A stretch of DNA of 64,000 nt from Bradyrhizobium guangzhouense (GTDB lineage Bacteria; Pseudomonadota; Alphaproteobacteria; Rhizobiales; Xanthobacteraceae). The notes below the pieces were generated by a model, which made no database searches, was not told where the DNA came from, and worked only from the letters and a program-made list of their open reading frames with translations. Position numbers and translations under genes: made by a program. Position 1 is the first letter of the stretch. The number at the start of each line of letters is the position of its first letter. Shown piece by piece: positions 50,972 to 60,331 of this stretch. The stretch covers positions 248,001 through 312,000 of the forward strand of contig NZ_CP030054.1 in the NCBI RefSeq assembly GCF_004114955.1. The letters are read 5' to 3'.

Positions 50972-52954
50972 ATGTCCGGAACCAAGATCTTGTGGGGGCA
51001 GCTCGTGGCTGTCGGCGCGATCGTCCTGCTCACGATCTGGAGCGCGACGGAGTGGACGGCCTGGCGCTTGGCCTTCCAACCCGAGCTCGGTCTGCCCTGG
51101 TTCAAGATGTATGGATTTGCGGTCTATTACCCGCCCGAGTTCTTCTGGTGGTGGTTCGTGTTCGACGCCTATGCACCTGACGTATTCACCGAGGGCGCCT
51201 ACATCGCCGCCTCTGGAAGCTTTCTCTCCATCGCCGTGGCCATCGCCATGTCTGTCTGGCGCGCCCGGGAGGCCAAGGACGTTGCCACCTATGGCTCGGC
51301 CCGATGGGCCAAGCTTGAGGAGGTGAGGGCGGGAGGTTTGCTGAGCGCGGACGGGGTTGTGCTTGGCCGACTGGAGAAGAACGACCTGCGTCACGATGGG
51401 CCCGAGCACGTCCTCTGCTTTGCTCCAACGAGGTCCGGCAAGGGCGTCGGGCTCGTCGTCCCCTCGCTGCTGACATGGCCGCACTCGGCCATCGTGCACG
51501 ACATCAAGGGTGAGAACTGGCAGCTCACAGCCGGGTTTCGGTCGAAGCACGGCCGTGTGCTGCTGTTCGATCCGACCAATGCCAGATCATCAGCCTATAA
51601 TCCGCTTCTGGAGGTCCGGCGCGGGGAGTGGGAGGTCAGGGACGTCCAGAACGTCGCAGATGTGCTCGTAGACCCCGAGGGCTCGCTCGACAAGCGGAAC
51701 CATTGGGAGAAAACCAGTCATTCCCTGCTCGTCGGGGCAATCCTTCACGTCCTCTATGCCGAGCCCAATAAGACGCTCGCCGGCGTCGCCGCTTTTCTAT
51801 CGGATCCCAAGCGGCCGATCGAAACGACGCTGAACGCGATGATGACGACAGCACACCTCAAGGACCAGGGGCCGCATCCGGTCGTCGCCTCTACGGCAAG
51901 AGAGCTGCTGAACAAATCCGAGAATGAACGCTCGGGTGTGCTTTCGACAGCGATGTCCTTCCTCGGACTTTATCGGGATCCCGTCGTCGCCGAAGTGACA
52001 AGCCGCTGCGATTGGCGGATCGCCGACCTTATCGCAGACAACTGCCCCACCACGCTCTACCTGGTCGTGCCGCCCTCGGATATTTCGCGAACCAAGCCAC
52101 TAGTCCGCTTGATCCTCAACCAAATCGGGCGGCGGATCACCGAGGACCTTCAGGATAAGGATCGCCGTCACCGCGTGTTGCTGATGCTGGATGAATTTCC
52201 AGCTTTGGGACGACTTGATTTTTTCGAGTCGGCACTGGCTTTCATGGCCGGCTACGGCATCAAGGCGTTCCTCATTGCCCAGTCGCTCAACCAGATCGAG
52301 AAGGCCTACGGCCCGAATAACGCGATCCTAGACAACTGTCATGTCCGGGTAAGCTTTGCGACCAATGATGAGCGCACCGCAAGGCGCGTCTCCGATGCGC
52401 TAGGCACGGCAACCGAAATACGCTCCATGAAGAACTACGCCGGCCATCGGCTCAACCCATGGCTCGGCCATCTCATGGTCTCTCGCCAAGATACCGCGCG
52501 GCCGCTTCTGACCCCGGGAGAGGTCATGCAGCTGCCGCCGTCAGAGGAGATCGTGATGGTGGCAGGCACTCCTCCAATCCGTGCGAGAAAAGTGCGCTAC
52601 TACGAGGATGAGCGATTTGCCGAGCGCGTACTTCCCCCGCCAGATCCCGTCAAGATCCGAAGGTCTTCTCGCGCCGACAGCTGGTCAGGGCTGAAGGCCG
52701 CTATTCCCGATAAGACGCCCGCGGACATTGGCGGTGGCGACGCTGACACGGCCAATGGCGGACTGCGGCGAGAGCCCGAGCTTCCGGATCACCTCGCCAT
52801 CGTTAAGGAAACGACGGAGGTCGCGCCGGCCGAGGAATTCGCCGTGCTGGAAGACGACGAAGATGCCGCGCGCCAGTCGCGCCTGCTGCGGCAGAAGATG
52901 CGCGGCGTTGCGCGGCAAGCCGCACTCGACCCGAATGATGGCATTGAATTGTGA
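50972..52954 (+). CDS. traG: Type IV coupling protein TraG/VirD4
   Basis: 660 residues from the ATG at 50972, with AAGGAGAG upstream. Two to three N-terminal membrane helices (about 10-35, 50-60, 85-105) are followed by the ATPase domain, with Walker A APTRSGKGVG near 151-160 and Walker B VLLMLDEFPALG near 400-411. The FFESALAFMAGYGIKAFLIA and SLNQIEKAYGPNNAI motifs and a variable acidic tail follow. The hexamer couples the relaxosome to the Trb channel. It lies 43 bases after the relaxase gene. Confidence 0.95.
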   Translation: MSGTKILWGQLVAVGAIVLLTIWSATEWTAWRLAFQPELGLPWFKMYGFAVYYPPEFFWWWFVFDAYAPDVFTEGAYIAASGSFLSIAVAIAMSVWRAREAKDVATYGSARWAKLEEVRAGGLLSADGVVLGRLEKNDLRHDGPEHVLCFAPTRSGKGVGLVVPSLLTWPHSAIVHDIKGENWQLTAGFRSKHGRVLLFDPTNARSSAYNPLLEVRRGEWEVRDVQNVADVLVDPEGSLDKRNHWEKTSHSLLVGAILHVLYAEPNKTLAGVAAFLSDPKRPIETTLNAMMTTAHLKDQGPHPVVASTARELLNKSENERSGVLSTAMSFLGLYRDPVVAEVTSRCDWRIADLIADNCPTTLYLVVPPSDISRTKPLVRLILNQIGRRITEDLQDKDRRHRVLLMLDEFPALGRLDFFESALAFMAGYGIKAFLIAQSLNQIEKAYGPNNAILDNCHVRVSFATNDERTARRVSDALGTATEIRSMKNYAGHRLNPWLGHLMVSRQDTARPLLTPGEVMQLPPSEEIVMVAGTPPIRARKVRYYEDERFAERVLPPPDPVKIRRSSRADSWSGLKAAIPDKTPADIGGGDADTANGGLRREPELPDHLAIVKETTEVAPAEEFAVLEDDEDAARQSRLLRQKMRGVARQAALDPNDGIEL

Positions 52955-52961
52955 GAAGATC

Positions 52962-53390
52962 ATGCGCAACCGCATGAACGTCTACTTCCCTCCAGAGCTG
53001 TTGGCACAGATCACGGAACTTGCCGATCGAAAAAACATCTCACGCTCTGCAATCGTCGAGGCGGCAGTCAGCTCGTTCCTGTCCCCAGATGGCTCGGACC
53101 GGCGGGAAGCCGCCTTTTCGCGTCGTCTCGACAGGATATCGCGCCAAATGCAACGCCTCGAACGCGACCTCGGACTTACCGCTGAAACTCTGGCTCTGTT
53201 CGTGCGGTTCTGGTTGACAGTCACGCCCCCGCTTCCCTCCGACGCCCAGGCTGCCGCCCAAGCCAAGGGGCGTGAGCGCTTCGAGGGTTTTGTCGAGACG
53301 CTCGGCCGTCGCCTGCAAAAGGGGCAGAGTTTTCTGCGCGAGATTCCCGAAGATATCGTTCGGCAGCCGGCGGACGGAGACAGCAACTGA
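52962..53390 (+). CDS. CopG/ribbon-helix-helix family protein
   Basis: 142 residues starting MRNRMNVYFPPELLAQITEL, then NISRSAIVEAAVSSFLSPDG, an RHH DNA-binding fold. A helical segment RRLDRISRQMQRLERDLGLT and LALFVRFWLTVTPP follows, characteristic of the protein that sits between traG and trbB in this element class. It probably regulates the trb operon or assists the relaxosome. It starts seven bases after traG; 153 bases separate it from trbB. Confidence 0.88.
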   Translation: MRNRMNVYFPPELLAQITELADRKNISRSAIVEAAVSSFLSPDGSDRREAAFSRRLDRISRQMQRLERDLGLTAETLALFVRFWLTVTPPLPSDAQAAAQAKGRERFEGFVETLGRRLQKGQSFLREIPEDIVRQPADGDSN

Positions 53391-53543
53391 CATCGGTTGT
53401 TGAGGCTTTGCGCCAATGTTTCTCTTTCTACGCTAGCCTACGATCCGACGAGCCACGTTGTTGCGTCATCTTCCATCGTGGTTTTTCTAATCGTCCCCAT
53501 CTGAGGCGCTCGTGGGGGGCGCTCTCAAGCGAATGGGGCTCTC

Positions 53544-54512
53544 GTGATAATCCAGTCGGCTCAAGCGGAGGCGATCTCGCGCGGCGCGCGCATGCTGCGC
53601 AGCGCGCTCGGGCCTGCGGTCGCGCGCTATCTCGAAGACGATGCCGTCATCGAAGTGATGCTCAATCCCGATGGGCGGCTCTGGATCGACCGCCTGTCCG
53701 GCGGTTTGGAGGATACCGGCCAGCAGCTGTCACCTGCGGACGGGGAGCGCATCATTCGGCTGGTCGCGCATCATGTCGGTGCAGAGGTCCATGGAGCTGC
53801 TCCCCGGATCTCGGCCGAGCTGCCGGAAACCGGAGAGCGGTTCGAGGGATTGTTGCCGCCGGTCGTGGCTCGGCCGACCTTTGCGATCCGAAAGCCAGCG
53901 GTCGCTGTCTTTACGCTCGACGATTACGTCGCCGCCGGGATCATGCGCGCCGGTCAAGCCGCGATGCTGCGGGACGCCGTTGCCGGGCGACAGAACATCC
54001 TCGTCGCGGGCGGCACGTCGACAGGCAAGACCACGCTGACCAATGCGCTGCTGGTGGAGGTTGCCAAGACCTCCGACCGGGTCGTTCTGATCGAAGATAC
54101 CAGGGAGCTGCAATGCCTGGCAGCAAACCTCGTGTCTCTGCGAACCAAGGACGGCGTGGTCTCGCTGTCTGACCTCGTGCGCTCTTCACTTCGGCTGCGG
54201 CCGGATCGAATTCCAATCGGTGAGGTCCGAGGCGCGGAGGCGCTCGATCTCCTCAAGGCCTGGGGCACGGGGCATCCCGGCGGCATCGGCACGATCCACG
54301 CAGGTTCTGCGCTCGGGGCGCTACGTCGCCTGGAGCAGCTCATCCAGGAGGCGGTCGTCACCGTCCCGCGCGCGCTCATTGCCGAGACCATCAATGTCAT
54401 CGCCGTCCTTTCGGGGCGCGGCGCCGATCGCCGCCTTGCCGAGCTCGCCCGCGTCGAGGGCATCAGTGCGGGCGGCGACTACAGTCTTTCACCAGCAGGA
54501 GATCTCAAGTGA
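53544..54512 (+). CDS. trbB: Conjugal transfer ATPase TrbB (VirB11-like)
   Basis: 322 residues, starting at GTG 53544; the nearby ATG at 53533 is out of frame. The N-terminal domain has [20 protein letters not shown] and [15 protein letters not shown]. Walker [10 protein letters not shown] is near 156-164, then the Asp box [12 protein letters not shown], the Walker B-like [20 protein letters not shown] and the His box [14 protein letters not shown]. This hexameric ATPase at the base of the type IV secretion channel powers assembly and transfer. First gene of trbBCDEJKLFGI. The stop overlaps the trbC start (GTGA). Confidence 0.95.
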   Translation: MIIQSAQAEAISRGARMLRSALGPAVARYLEDDAVIEVMLNPDGRLWIDRLSGGLEDTGQQLSPADGERIIRLVAHHVGAEVHGAAPRISAELPETGERFEGLLPPVVARPTFAIRKPAVAVFTLDDYVAAGIMRAGQAAMLRDAVAGRQNILVAGGTSTGKTTLTNALLVEVAKTSDRVVLIEDTRELQCLAANLVSLRTKDGVVSLSDLVRSSLRLRPDRIPIGEVRGAEALDLLKAWGTGHPGGIGTIHAGSALGALRRLEQLIQEAVVTVPRALIAETINVIAVLSGRGADRRLAELARVEGISAGGDYSLSPAGDLK

Positions 54513-54829
54513 ACCATCGCCTCCAGACTTCGCAAGCTTTCACCCTGGCCTTGATTGCCATGACCACGACCGCTACCCCCGTCATGGCCGCCGGCTCCAA
54601 CATGCCCTGGGAGCAGCCGCTCAACCAGATTCTGCAATCGGTCGAGGGGCCTGTCGCCAAGATCATCGCGGTCATCATCATCGTGGTCACAGGCTTGACG
54701 CTGGCCTTCGGCGATTCGTCCGGCGGCTTTCGCCGGCTGATCCAGATCGTCTTCGGCCTGTCGATTGCCTTTGCGGCTTCGAGTTTCTTCCTGTCGTTCT
54801 TCTCGTTTGGCGGCGGCGTGGTGATCTGA
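54509..54829 (+). CDS. trbC: Conjugal transfer pilin TrbC (VirB2-like)
   Basis: 106 residues from a GTG overlapping the trbB stop. A signal peptide ends near residue 28 (ATPVMAAGS). Two hydrophobic helices follow (IIAVIIIVVTGLTLAFG and LIQIVFGLSIAFAASSFF), the layout of VirB2/TrbC pilins. Processed by signal peptidase and then probably by TraF. The stop overlaps trbD (TGATG). Confidence 0.92.
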   Translation: MNHRLQTSQAFTLALIAMTTTATPVMAAGSNMPWEQPLNQILQSVEGPVAKIIAVIIIVVTGLTLAFGDSSGGFRRLIQIVFGLSIAFAASSFFLSFFSFGGGVVI

Positions 54830-55092
54830 TGCAGGAGGGCGTCGCAGGCTTCCTCGTGCCGGTGCATCGCGCATTGACCGAACCGATCCTGATGGGCGGA
54901 GCGCCGAGAGCTGTTGCGATCGTCAATGGCACGCTCGCAGCGGCACTTGGATTGGGATTGCGCCTGTGGATCGCGGGCCTGCTGCTCTGGGCGCTCGGCC
55001 ACGCCGCAGCTGTATGGGCCGCAAAGCGCGATCCCGCTTTCGTCGAGGTCGTACACCGCCACCTGCGAATTCCCGCTCATTTCGATCTTTAG
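54829..55092 (+). CDS. trbD: Conjugal transfer protein TrbD (VirB3-like)
   Basis: 87 residues with the conserved GFLVPVHRALTEPILMGGAP start, one long hydrophobic hairpin (AVAIVNGTLAAALGLGLRLW and IAGLLLWALGHAAAVWAAKR) and a DPAFVEVVHRHLRIP end. Inner-membrane channel component that associates with TrbE. One-base overlap with trbC, 11 bases before trbE. Confidence 0.92.
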   Translation: MQEGVAGFLVPVHRALTEPILMGGAPRAVAIVNGTLAAALGLGLRLWIAGLLLWALGHAAAVWAAKRDPAFVEVVHRHLRIPAHFDL

Positions 55093-55103
55093 GAACCTTT
55101 CCC

Positions 55104-57545
55104 ATGTTGAATCTTGCCGAATATCGCAAGTCGAACACCCGCCTTGCGGACTTCCTTCCCTGGGCCGCGTTGGTCGATGAGGGCATTGTCCTGAACAAGG
55201 ATGGCTCGTTCCAACGCACGGCCAAATTTCGCGGGCCCGATCTCGACAGCGCGGTACCGGCGGAGCTCGTCGCAGTCGCCGGCCGGCTCAACAATGCGCT
55301 GCGCCGCCTTGGCTCGGGCTGGGCGGTCTTCGTCGAAGCCCAGCGTCACTCCGCGGGAGCATACCCGCCGAGCATGTTCCCGGACGTCGCCTCCGCGCTC
55401 GTTGACGCCGAGCGCAAGGCCCAGTTCGAGGAGGAGGGCGTCCACTACGAGTCGAGCTACTATCTTACGCTCCTTTATCTTCCGCCGCCGGAAGATGCCG
55501 CAAGGGCCGAGCGGCTTCTCTATGAGGGCTGCGCTCGCAACGAAGATGCCGATGCGCGGCAGGTGCTGGCTGGCTTCGTTGATCGGACGGCGCGCCTCCT
55601 GCAGTTGATCGAAGGCTTCATGCCCGAATGCCGCTGGCTCGATGACAGCGAAACACTGACCTATCTTCACGCGACGATCTCGACAAAGCGCCATCGTGTC
55701 CGCGTCCCGGAGATCCCGATGTACCTGGACGCTCTGCTGGCGGATCAGCCGCTCTCGGGAGGGCTGGAGCCGATGCTGGGAGCGGCGCATTTGCGGGTGC
55801 TCACGATCGTCGGCTTCCCGACCGCCACGACCCCTGGGATTCTTGATGACCTCAATCGGCTTGCCTTCTCCTATCGCTGGTCGAGCCGAGCCATCATGCT
55901 CGACAAGCTAGAAGCCACAAGGCTGCTAACCCGAATTCGCCGGCAGTGGTTCGCCAAGCGGAAGTCTATTGCCGCGATCCTGAAGGAGGTGATGACGAAC
56001 GAAGCATCCTCGCTGCTGGATACCGATGCGCACAACAAGGCGATGGACGCGGACGCCGCGCTCCAGGAACTTGGATCCGACGAGATCGGAGAGGCCTTTG
56101 TCACCGCCACTGTCATCGTTTGGGATCTGAATGCAAGGGCGGCCGACGAAAAGCTACGCCAAGTGGAAAAGGTCATTCAGGGTCGCGATTTCACCTGCAT
56201 GGTCGAGACGGTCAATGCCGTCGAGGCGTGGCTCGGCAGCCTCCCCGGCCATGTCTACGCCAATGTTCGGCAGCCTCCGATCTCCACCTTGAATCTCGCG
56301 CACATGATTCCTCTCTCTGCCGTCTGGGCAGGCGAGGCGAGGGACCAGCACTTCAACGCGCCGCCGCTGCTCTTTGGCAAGACGGAAGGCTCGACGCCAT
56401 TCCGCTTCTCCCTTCACGTTGGCGACGTCGGGCATACTCTTGTTGTGGGACCGACCGGCGCCGGCAAATCGGTTCTGCTCGCGTTGATGGCCCTTCAGTT
56501 CCGCCGCTATCCCGGCTCGCAGGTGTTCGCGTTCGATTTTGGCGGCTCGATCCGGGCGGCCGCGATCGCCATGGGCGGCGATTGGCACGACCTTGGTGGC
56601 GCGTTGTCGGCCGATGATGGCGCACCGATCGCATTGCAGCCGCTGGCCTGGATCGACAATCCCGCCGAACGGGCCTGGGCGACTGACTGGGTGGCCGCTC
56701 TTCTTACACGAGAGAAGGTCGATCTTTCTCCAGAAGGCAAGGACCATCTGTGGTCGGCCCTGACCTCGCTTGCCTCGGCACCGGTACCCGAGCGGACGCT
56801 AACCGGGCTTTCTGTCCTTCTGCAGTCGAACGTCCTCAAGCGCGCTCTCCAGCCCTATTGTCTGGGTGGGCCCTATGGGCGGCTGCTGGATGCAGAATTC
56901 GAGCGGCTTGGGGAAGCCTCAGTCCAGGCATTTGAGACCGAAGGACTGATCGGAACGGGGGCTGCGCCGGCCGTACTCGCTTATCTTTTTCACCGGATCG
57001 GTGACCGGCTCGACGGCAGGCCTACATTGATCATCGTCGACGAGGGGTGGCTAGCGCTCGATGATGCCGATTTCGCAGGACAGTTGCGGGAGTGGCTGAA
57101 GACGCTCCGAAAAAAGAACGCCTCGGTGGTGTTTGCCACCCAGTCCCTTTCCGACATCGACGGCTCGGCAATCGCCCCCGCAATCATCGAGAGCTGCCCG
57201 ACGCGGCTGCTCTTGCCAAACGAGCGCGCGATCGAGCCGCAGATCACAGCCATCTATCGCCGGTTCGGGCTCAATGATCGCCAAATCGAACTCCTGAGCA
57301 GGGCAACGCCGAAGCGCGACTATTATTGCCAGTCTCGCCGAGGCAACCGCATGTTCGAGCTTGGCCTCGGCGAGGTCGCACTCGCCTTTACAGCCGCATC
57401 AGCCAAGTCCGATCAACTCGCAATCGAGCACCTGGTCGCCGAGCACGGCGCCGAGGGGTTTCTAGCGGTCTGGCTTGAGCACCGCGGAGCAAGCTGGGCT
57501 ATCGACCTCATCCCGAATCTGAAAAATCTGGAGTCATCACGATGA
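55104..57545 (+). CDS. trbE: Conjugal transfer ATPase TrbE (VirB4-like)
   Basis: 813 residues. It starts MLNLAEYRKSNTRLADFLPW, has a long N-terminal CagE/TrbE domain and HISTKRHRV-like central blocks. The ATPase domain has Walker A VGPTGAGKSVLLALMALQFR near 449-458 and Walker B PTLIIVDEGWLALDD near 641-651, followed by FATQSLSDIDGS. This is the largest ATPase of the type IV secretion system, at the inner membrane. The stop overlaps trbJ (ATGA). The ATG at 55104 follows AGGAA. Confidence 0.96.
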   Translation: MLNLAEYRKSNTRLADFLPWAALVDEGIVLNKDGSFQRTAKFRGPDLDSAVPAELVAVAGRLNNALRRLGSGWAVFVEAQRHSAGAYPPSMFPDVASALVDAERKAQFEEEGVHYESSYYLTLLYLPPPEDAARAERLLYEGCARNEDADARQVLAGFVDRTARLLQLIEGFMPECRWLDDSETLTYLHATISTKRHRVRVPEIPMYLDALLADQPLSGGLEPMLGAAHLRVLTIVGFPTATTPGILDDLNRLAFSYRWSSRAIMLDKLEATRLLTRIRRQWFAKRKSIAAILKEVMTNEASSLLDTDAHNKAMDADAALQELGSDEIGEAFVTATVIVWDLNARAADEKLRQVEKVIQGRDFTCMVETVNAVEAWLGSLPGHVYANVRQPPISTLNLAHMIPLSAVWAGEARDQHFNAPPLLFGKTEGSTPFRFSLHVGDVGHTLVVGPTGAGKSVLLALMALQFRRYPGSQVFAFDFGGSIRAAAIAMGGDWHDLGGALSADDGAPIALQPLAWIDNPAERAWATDWVAALLTREKVDLSPEGKDHLWSALTSLASAPVPERTLTGLSVLLQSNVLKRALQPYCLGGPYGRLLDAEFERLGEASVQAFETEGLIGTGAAPAVLAYLFHRIGDRLDGRPTLIIVDEGWLALDDADFAGQLREWLKTLRKKNASVVFATQSLSDIDGSAIAPAIIESCPTRLLLPNERAIEPQITAIYRRFGLNDRQIELLSRATPKRDYYCQSRRGNRMFELGLGEVALAFTAASAKSDQLAIEHLVAEHGAEGFLAVWLEHRGASWAIDLIPNLKNLESSR

Positions 57546-58273
57546 GCCTTCGACGCTTGCGTTTCGCCATCACGATCCTTGTTGCATCGGCTTTTTCTAG
57601 CGGCACAGCGCGTGCCCAGTGGATTGTGTTCGATCCCAACAATTACGTTCAGAACGTGTTGACCGCCGCTCGCGAGCTGCAGCAGATCAGCAACCAGATC
57701 ACCTCGCTGCAAAACGAAGCGCAGATGCTGATCAACCAGGCAAAAAACCTGGCGAGCCTGCCCTATTCTTCGCTTCTGCAGCTTCAGACCTCCATCCAGC
57801 GCACCCAGCAGCTCCTTGGTCAGGCGCAGCACATCGCCTACGACGTCCAACAGATCGACCACGCCTTTGCCACAAGCTATGCGCCGGCAACAAGCAGCCA
57901 GTCCGATGCCGCGCTGTTTGCGGGAGCGCAGGCGCGCTGGCAGAACTCCGTCGGAGCGCTTCAGGACGCTCTTCGCCTCCAAGCCGGCGTTGTGGGCAAC
58001 CTCGACACCAATCGCATTCAGCTGTCCGCCCTGGTGAGCTCGAGCCAGAGCGCCAGCGGCGCGCTCCAGGCAACCCAGGCCGGTAATCAGCTCCTCGCTC
58101 TTCAGGCCCAACAGCTCGCCGATCTCACCGCGACCGTCGCGGCCCACGGCCGGGCACAGGCTCTCGAAGCAGCCCAACGCGCAGCGGCCCAAGACCAGGG
58201 CCGCGAACAGCTGCAGCGCTTTCTGACTCCTGGGCCCGGCTATCAATCCTCCAACGTACAGATGTTTCACTGA
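57542..58273 (+). CDS. trbJ: Conjugal transfer protein TrbJ (VirB5-like)
   Basis: 243 residues with a signal peptide ending near GTARAQ (residue 25). The WIVFDPNNYVQNVLTAAREL motif and QQISNQITSLQNEAQMLINQ helix define TrbJ; the rest is a Gln/Ala-rich coiled coil. A minor pilus or adhesin component in the periplasm. Overlaps trbE (ATGA) and trbK (one base). Confidence 0.93.
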   Translation: MSLRRLRFAITILVASAFSSGTARAQWIVFDPNNYVQNVLTAARELQQISNQITSLQNEAQMLINQAKNLASLPYSSLLQLQTSIQRTQQLLGQAQHIAYDVQQIDHAFATSYAPATSSQSDAALFAGAQARWQNSVGALQDALRLQAGVVGNLDTNRIQLSALVSSSQSASGALQATQAGNQLLALQAQQLADLTATVAAHGRAQALEAAQRAAAQDQGREQLQRFLTPGPGYQSSNVQMFH

Positions 58274-58647
58274 TGAGGGATCCGAAAACTATCAAGGCGG
58301 TGTCGATCGCAATCACCGTCTTTGGCGGCATAGTGGCGATCATCGCATGCACGCTCACGCTGCAGAATCATGCGGGTGAGCTCGAACACCAGCCGATGAC
58401 CGCCCAAATACCGAGTGTGCACGAGGCTGACCTGATCCGTTGCCGTGCCGTGACATCCACGCAAACTGATGCCTATGAGACTTGCCGGAAGGTCTGGGCA
58501 GAAAGCCGCCGGAGCTTCCTTGGGCAGAAGACGGACTCGAAGGGTTCGTCAGTTGGCTCTTCGGCGGAAGAGGCTTTGGAAGCAAAGGATCAGAGCCGAT
58601 TGCCTCAAGGCTATCTAGCCCGTCCTGCGGTAGGGGGCGACCAATGA
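58273..58647 (+). CDS. trbK: Entry-exclusion protein TrbK (alternative type)
   Basis: 124 residues: one N-terminal membrane helix (VSIAITVFGGIVAIIACTLT) and a periplasmic region with two Cys (LIRCRAVTSTQTDAYETCRK), matching the TrbK-alt proteins found at this position in rhizobial elements. TrbK blocks entry of a second related element. The last 40 residues are poorly conserved. Overlaps trbL (ATGA). Confidence 0.85.
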   Translation: MRDPKTIKAVSIAITVFGGIVAIIACTLTLQNHAGELEHQPMTAQIPSVHEADLIRCRAVTSTQTDAYETCRKVWAESRRSFLGQKTDSKGSSVGSSAEEALEAKDQSRLPQGYLARPAVGGDQ

Positions 58648-59873
58648 CCGGCACGGGCATCATCGACCAATTCCTGGAGACTTTTACACGCTACATCGAC
58701 AGCGGCTTTGGTCTCGTGGGCGGGGAGGTCGGTTACCTCGCAACGACCCTCGCTGCGATCGACATCACGCTTGCAGCGTTGTTCTGGAGCTGGGGCGCGG
58801 ACGACGACATCATCGCGCGGCTGGTCAAGAAGACGCTCTTCGTCGGGGTTTTTGCTTACCTGATCGGAAATTGGAACAGTCTCGCCCGTATCGTCTTCGA
58901 GAGCTTTGCGGGCCTTGGGCTGAAGGCCTCCGGCACCAGCTTGTCGGCCGGCGATTTCGTGCGGCCGGGCAAGATCGCGCAGGTGGGCCTCGATGCAGGC
59001 CGTCCGCTCCTGGACTCGATCTCCAGCCTGATTGGCTACATCAGCTTTTTCGAGAACTTCGTCCAGATCGTGGTTCTGTTGTTTGCCTGGGCAATCGTGC
59101 TTCTTGCCTTCTTCATTCTGGCCGTTCAGCTTTTCGTGACACTGATCGAGTTCAAACTCACTACATTGGCCGGATTTGTGCTGATTCCCTTCGGCCTGTT
59201 CGGCAAGACCGCCTTTGCGGCAGAGCGCGTCCTCGGCAACGTGGTCTCATCAGGCATCAAGGTGCTGGTGCTGGCTGTGATTGTCGGCATCGGCTCAACA
59301 CTGTTTTCGCAATTTACGTCGGGCTTCAACGGCGCCCAACCGACCATCGAAGATGCCATGACATTGGTTCTTGCGGCGCTCTCGCTGTTGGCGTTGGGGA
59401 TCTTCGGACCGAGCATCGCAAGCGGGCTGGTCTCCGGTGGGCCGCAACTCGGCGCAGGATCTGCGGTCGGTACAGCACTTGCCGCAGGCGGCGCCGCGGT
59501 GGCGACAGCCGGGCTTGCTGCAGGTGCGGCAGGTCTCGCCGGCGGAGCGCTCGTGGGCGCCGGCAGGATGGGCGCAAGCGCTGTCACGGGCACCGCAGCG
59601 GCATATCGCAGTGGCGGCCTCACGGGCGTCGCAAATGCGGCCGCCTCTGCAGCAGCAAGTCCACTTCGCAGGATGGCCTCGACGGTTGGCGGAGGCGGTC
59701 AATCGACGAGCACTTCAGCTCAGACCGCGAGCGGTAGCCCCACTTGGGCTCAGCGCATCAAGCAAGGTCAGGGCCTTGATCGGGGGGTATCGGCGGCAGT
59801 TCATGCAGTCAAATCCGGCGATCCCGGTGGCAGCGGCAGCTCGGTCGATCTCTCCCAGGAAGAGCGCCGATGA
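58644..59873 (+). CDS. trbL: Conjugal transfer protein TrbL (VirB6-like)
   Basis: 409 residues starting MTGTGIIDQFLETFTRYIDS. Six or so membrane helices include FWSWGADDDIIARLVKKTLF context, LFAWAIVLLAFFILAVQLFV and TLAGFVLIPFGLFGKTAFAA. An Ala/Gly-rich C-terminal region and a soluble tail follow (WAQRIKQGQGLDRGVSAAVH). Inner-membrane channel core. The ATG overlaps the trbK stop. The end overlaps a small unexplained frame; trbF follows only after 458 bases. Confidence 0.92.
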   Translation: MTGTGIIDQFLETFTRYIDSGFGLVGGEVGYLATTLAAIDITLAALFWSWGADDDIIARLVKKTLFVGVFAYLIGNWNSLARIVFESFAGLGLKASGTSLSAGDFVRPGKIAQVGLDAGRPLLDSISSLIGYISFFENFVQIVVLLFAWAIVLLAFFILAVQLFVTLIEFKLTTLAGFVLIPFGLFGKTAFAAERVLGNVVSSGIKVLVLAVIVGIGSTLFSQFTSGFNGAQPTIEDAMTLVLAALSLLALGIFGPSIASGLVSGGPQLGAGSAVGTALAAGGAAVATAGLAAGAAGLAGGALVGAGRMGASAVTGTAAAYRSGGLTGVANAAASAAASPLRRMASTVGGGGQSTSTSAQTASGSPTWAQRIKQGQGLDRGVSAAVHAVKSGDPGGSGSSVDLSQEERR

Positions 59874-60271
59874 GAGGGATTTCCGAGAACGGCGCATGGC
59901 CGTCGAACTCCGCTCGGCCTGTTCCGATGATCAGCTGTTCTCGTGGGTCCTCTGCAGTGCGTCGGCTGGGTCGTCAATGCGTCATTCAAGCCTCTCGCAT
60001 TCTGTCCTTGACGCTGACGCCAGCTCTGATCTGGCAAGCGATCCATGGCCAGATCCCGTCCGACACGTCGCTGCGCCAACGGCCCCTTCTTCTCGGTGTC
60101 GCGGGTGCGAAGGCAGGATTGGGCTCGGTTCTTTTGCCGCGCAATCCGGCGCAGCTCCCGGAAGTAAGGGGACTCAGTCGCAGCATTCGCCGCCGGCGGT
60201 GCAGAAGCTGCCACATCGTACGGTGCTTGTGCGTGTTCGCGCGCGTGATCCGCATCGAGCAGCCGACATGA
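59870..60271 (+). other. Unassigned segment between trbL and trbF with an overlapping open frame
   Basis: In relatives trbF follows trbL closely; here about 460 bases intervene. A 133-codon frame begins with an ATG overlapping the trbL stop (ATGA), with one hydrophobic stretch (ILSLTLTPALIWQAI), but the downstream part is Arg/Cys-rich and unconvincing. A second frame runs in step through the same DNA to 60339, and a third is open on the minus strand. I recognise none of them. It could be a small novel gene, or inserted non-coding DNA. Confidence 0.3.
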
Positions 60272-60331
60272 GCAAAACGCCGTCTGCTGCCGGCTCGCTA
60301 CGATGGATCAGGGATACTCAGGGGAAGTTCA

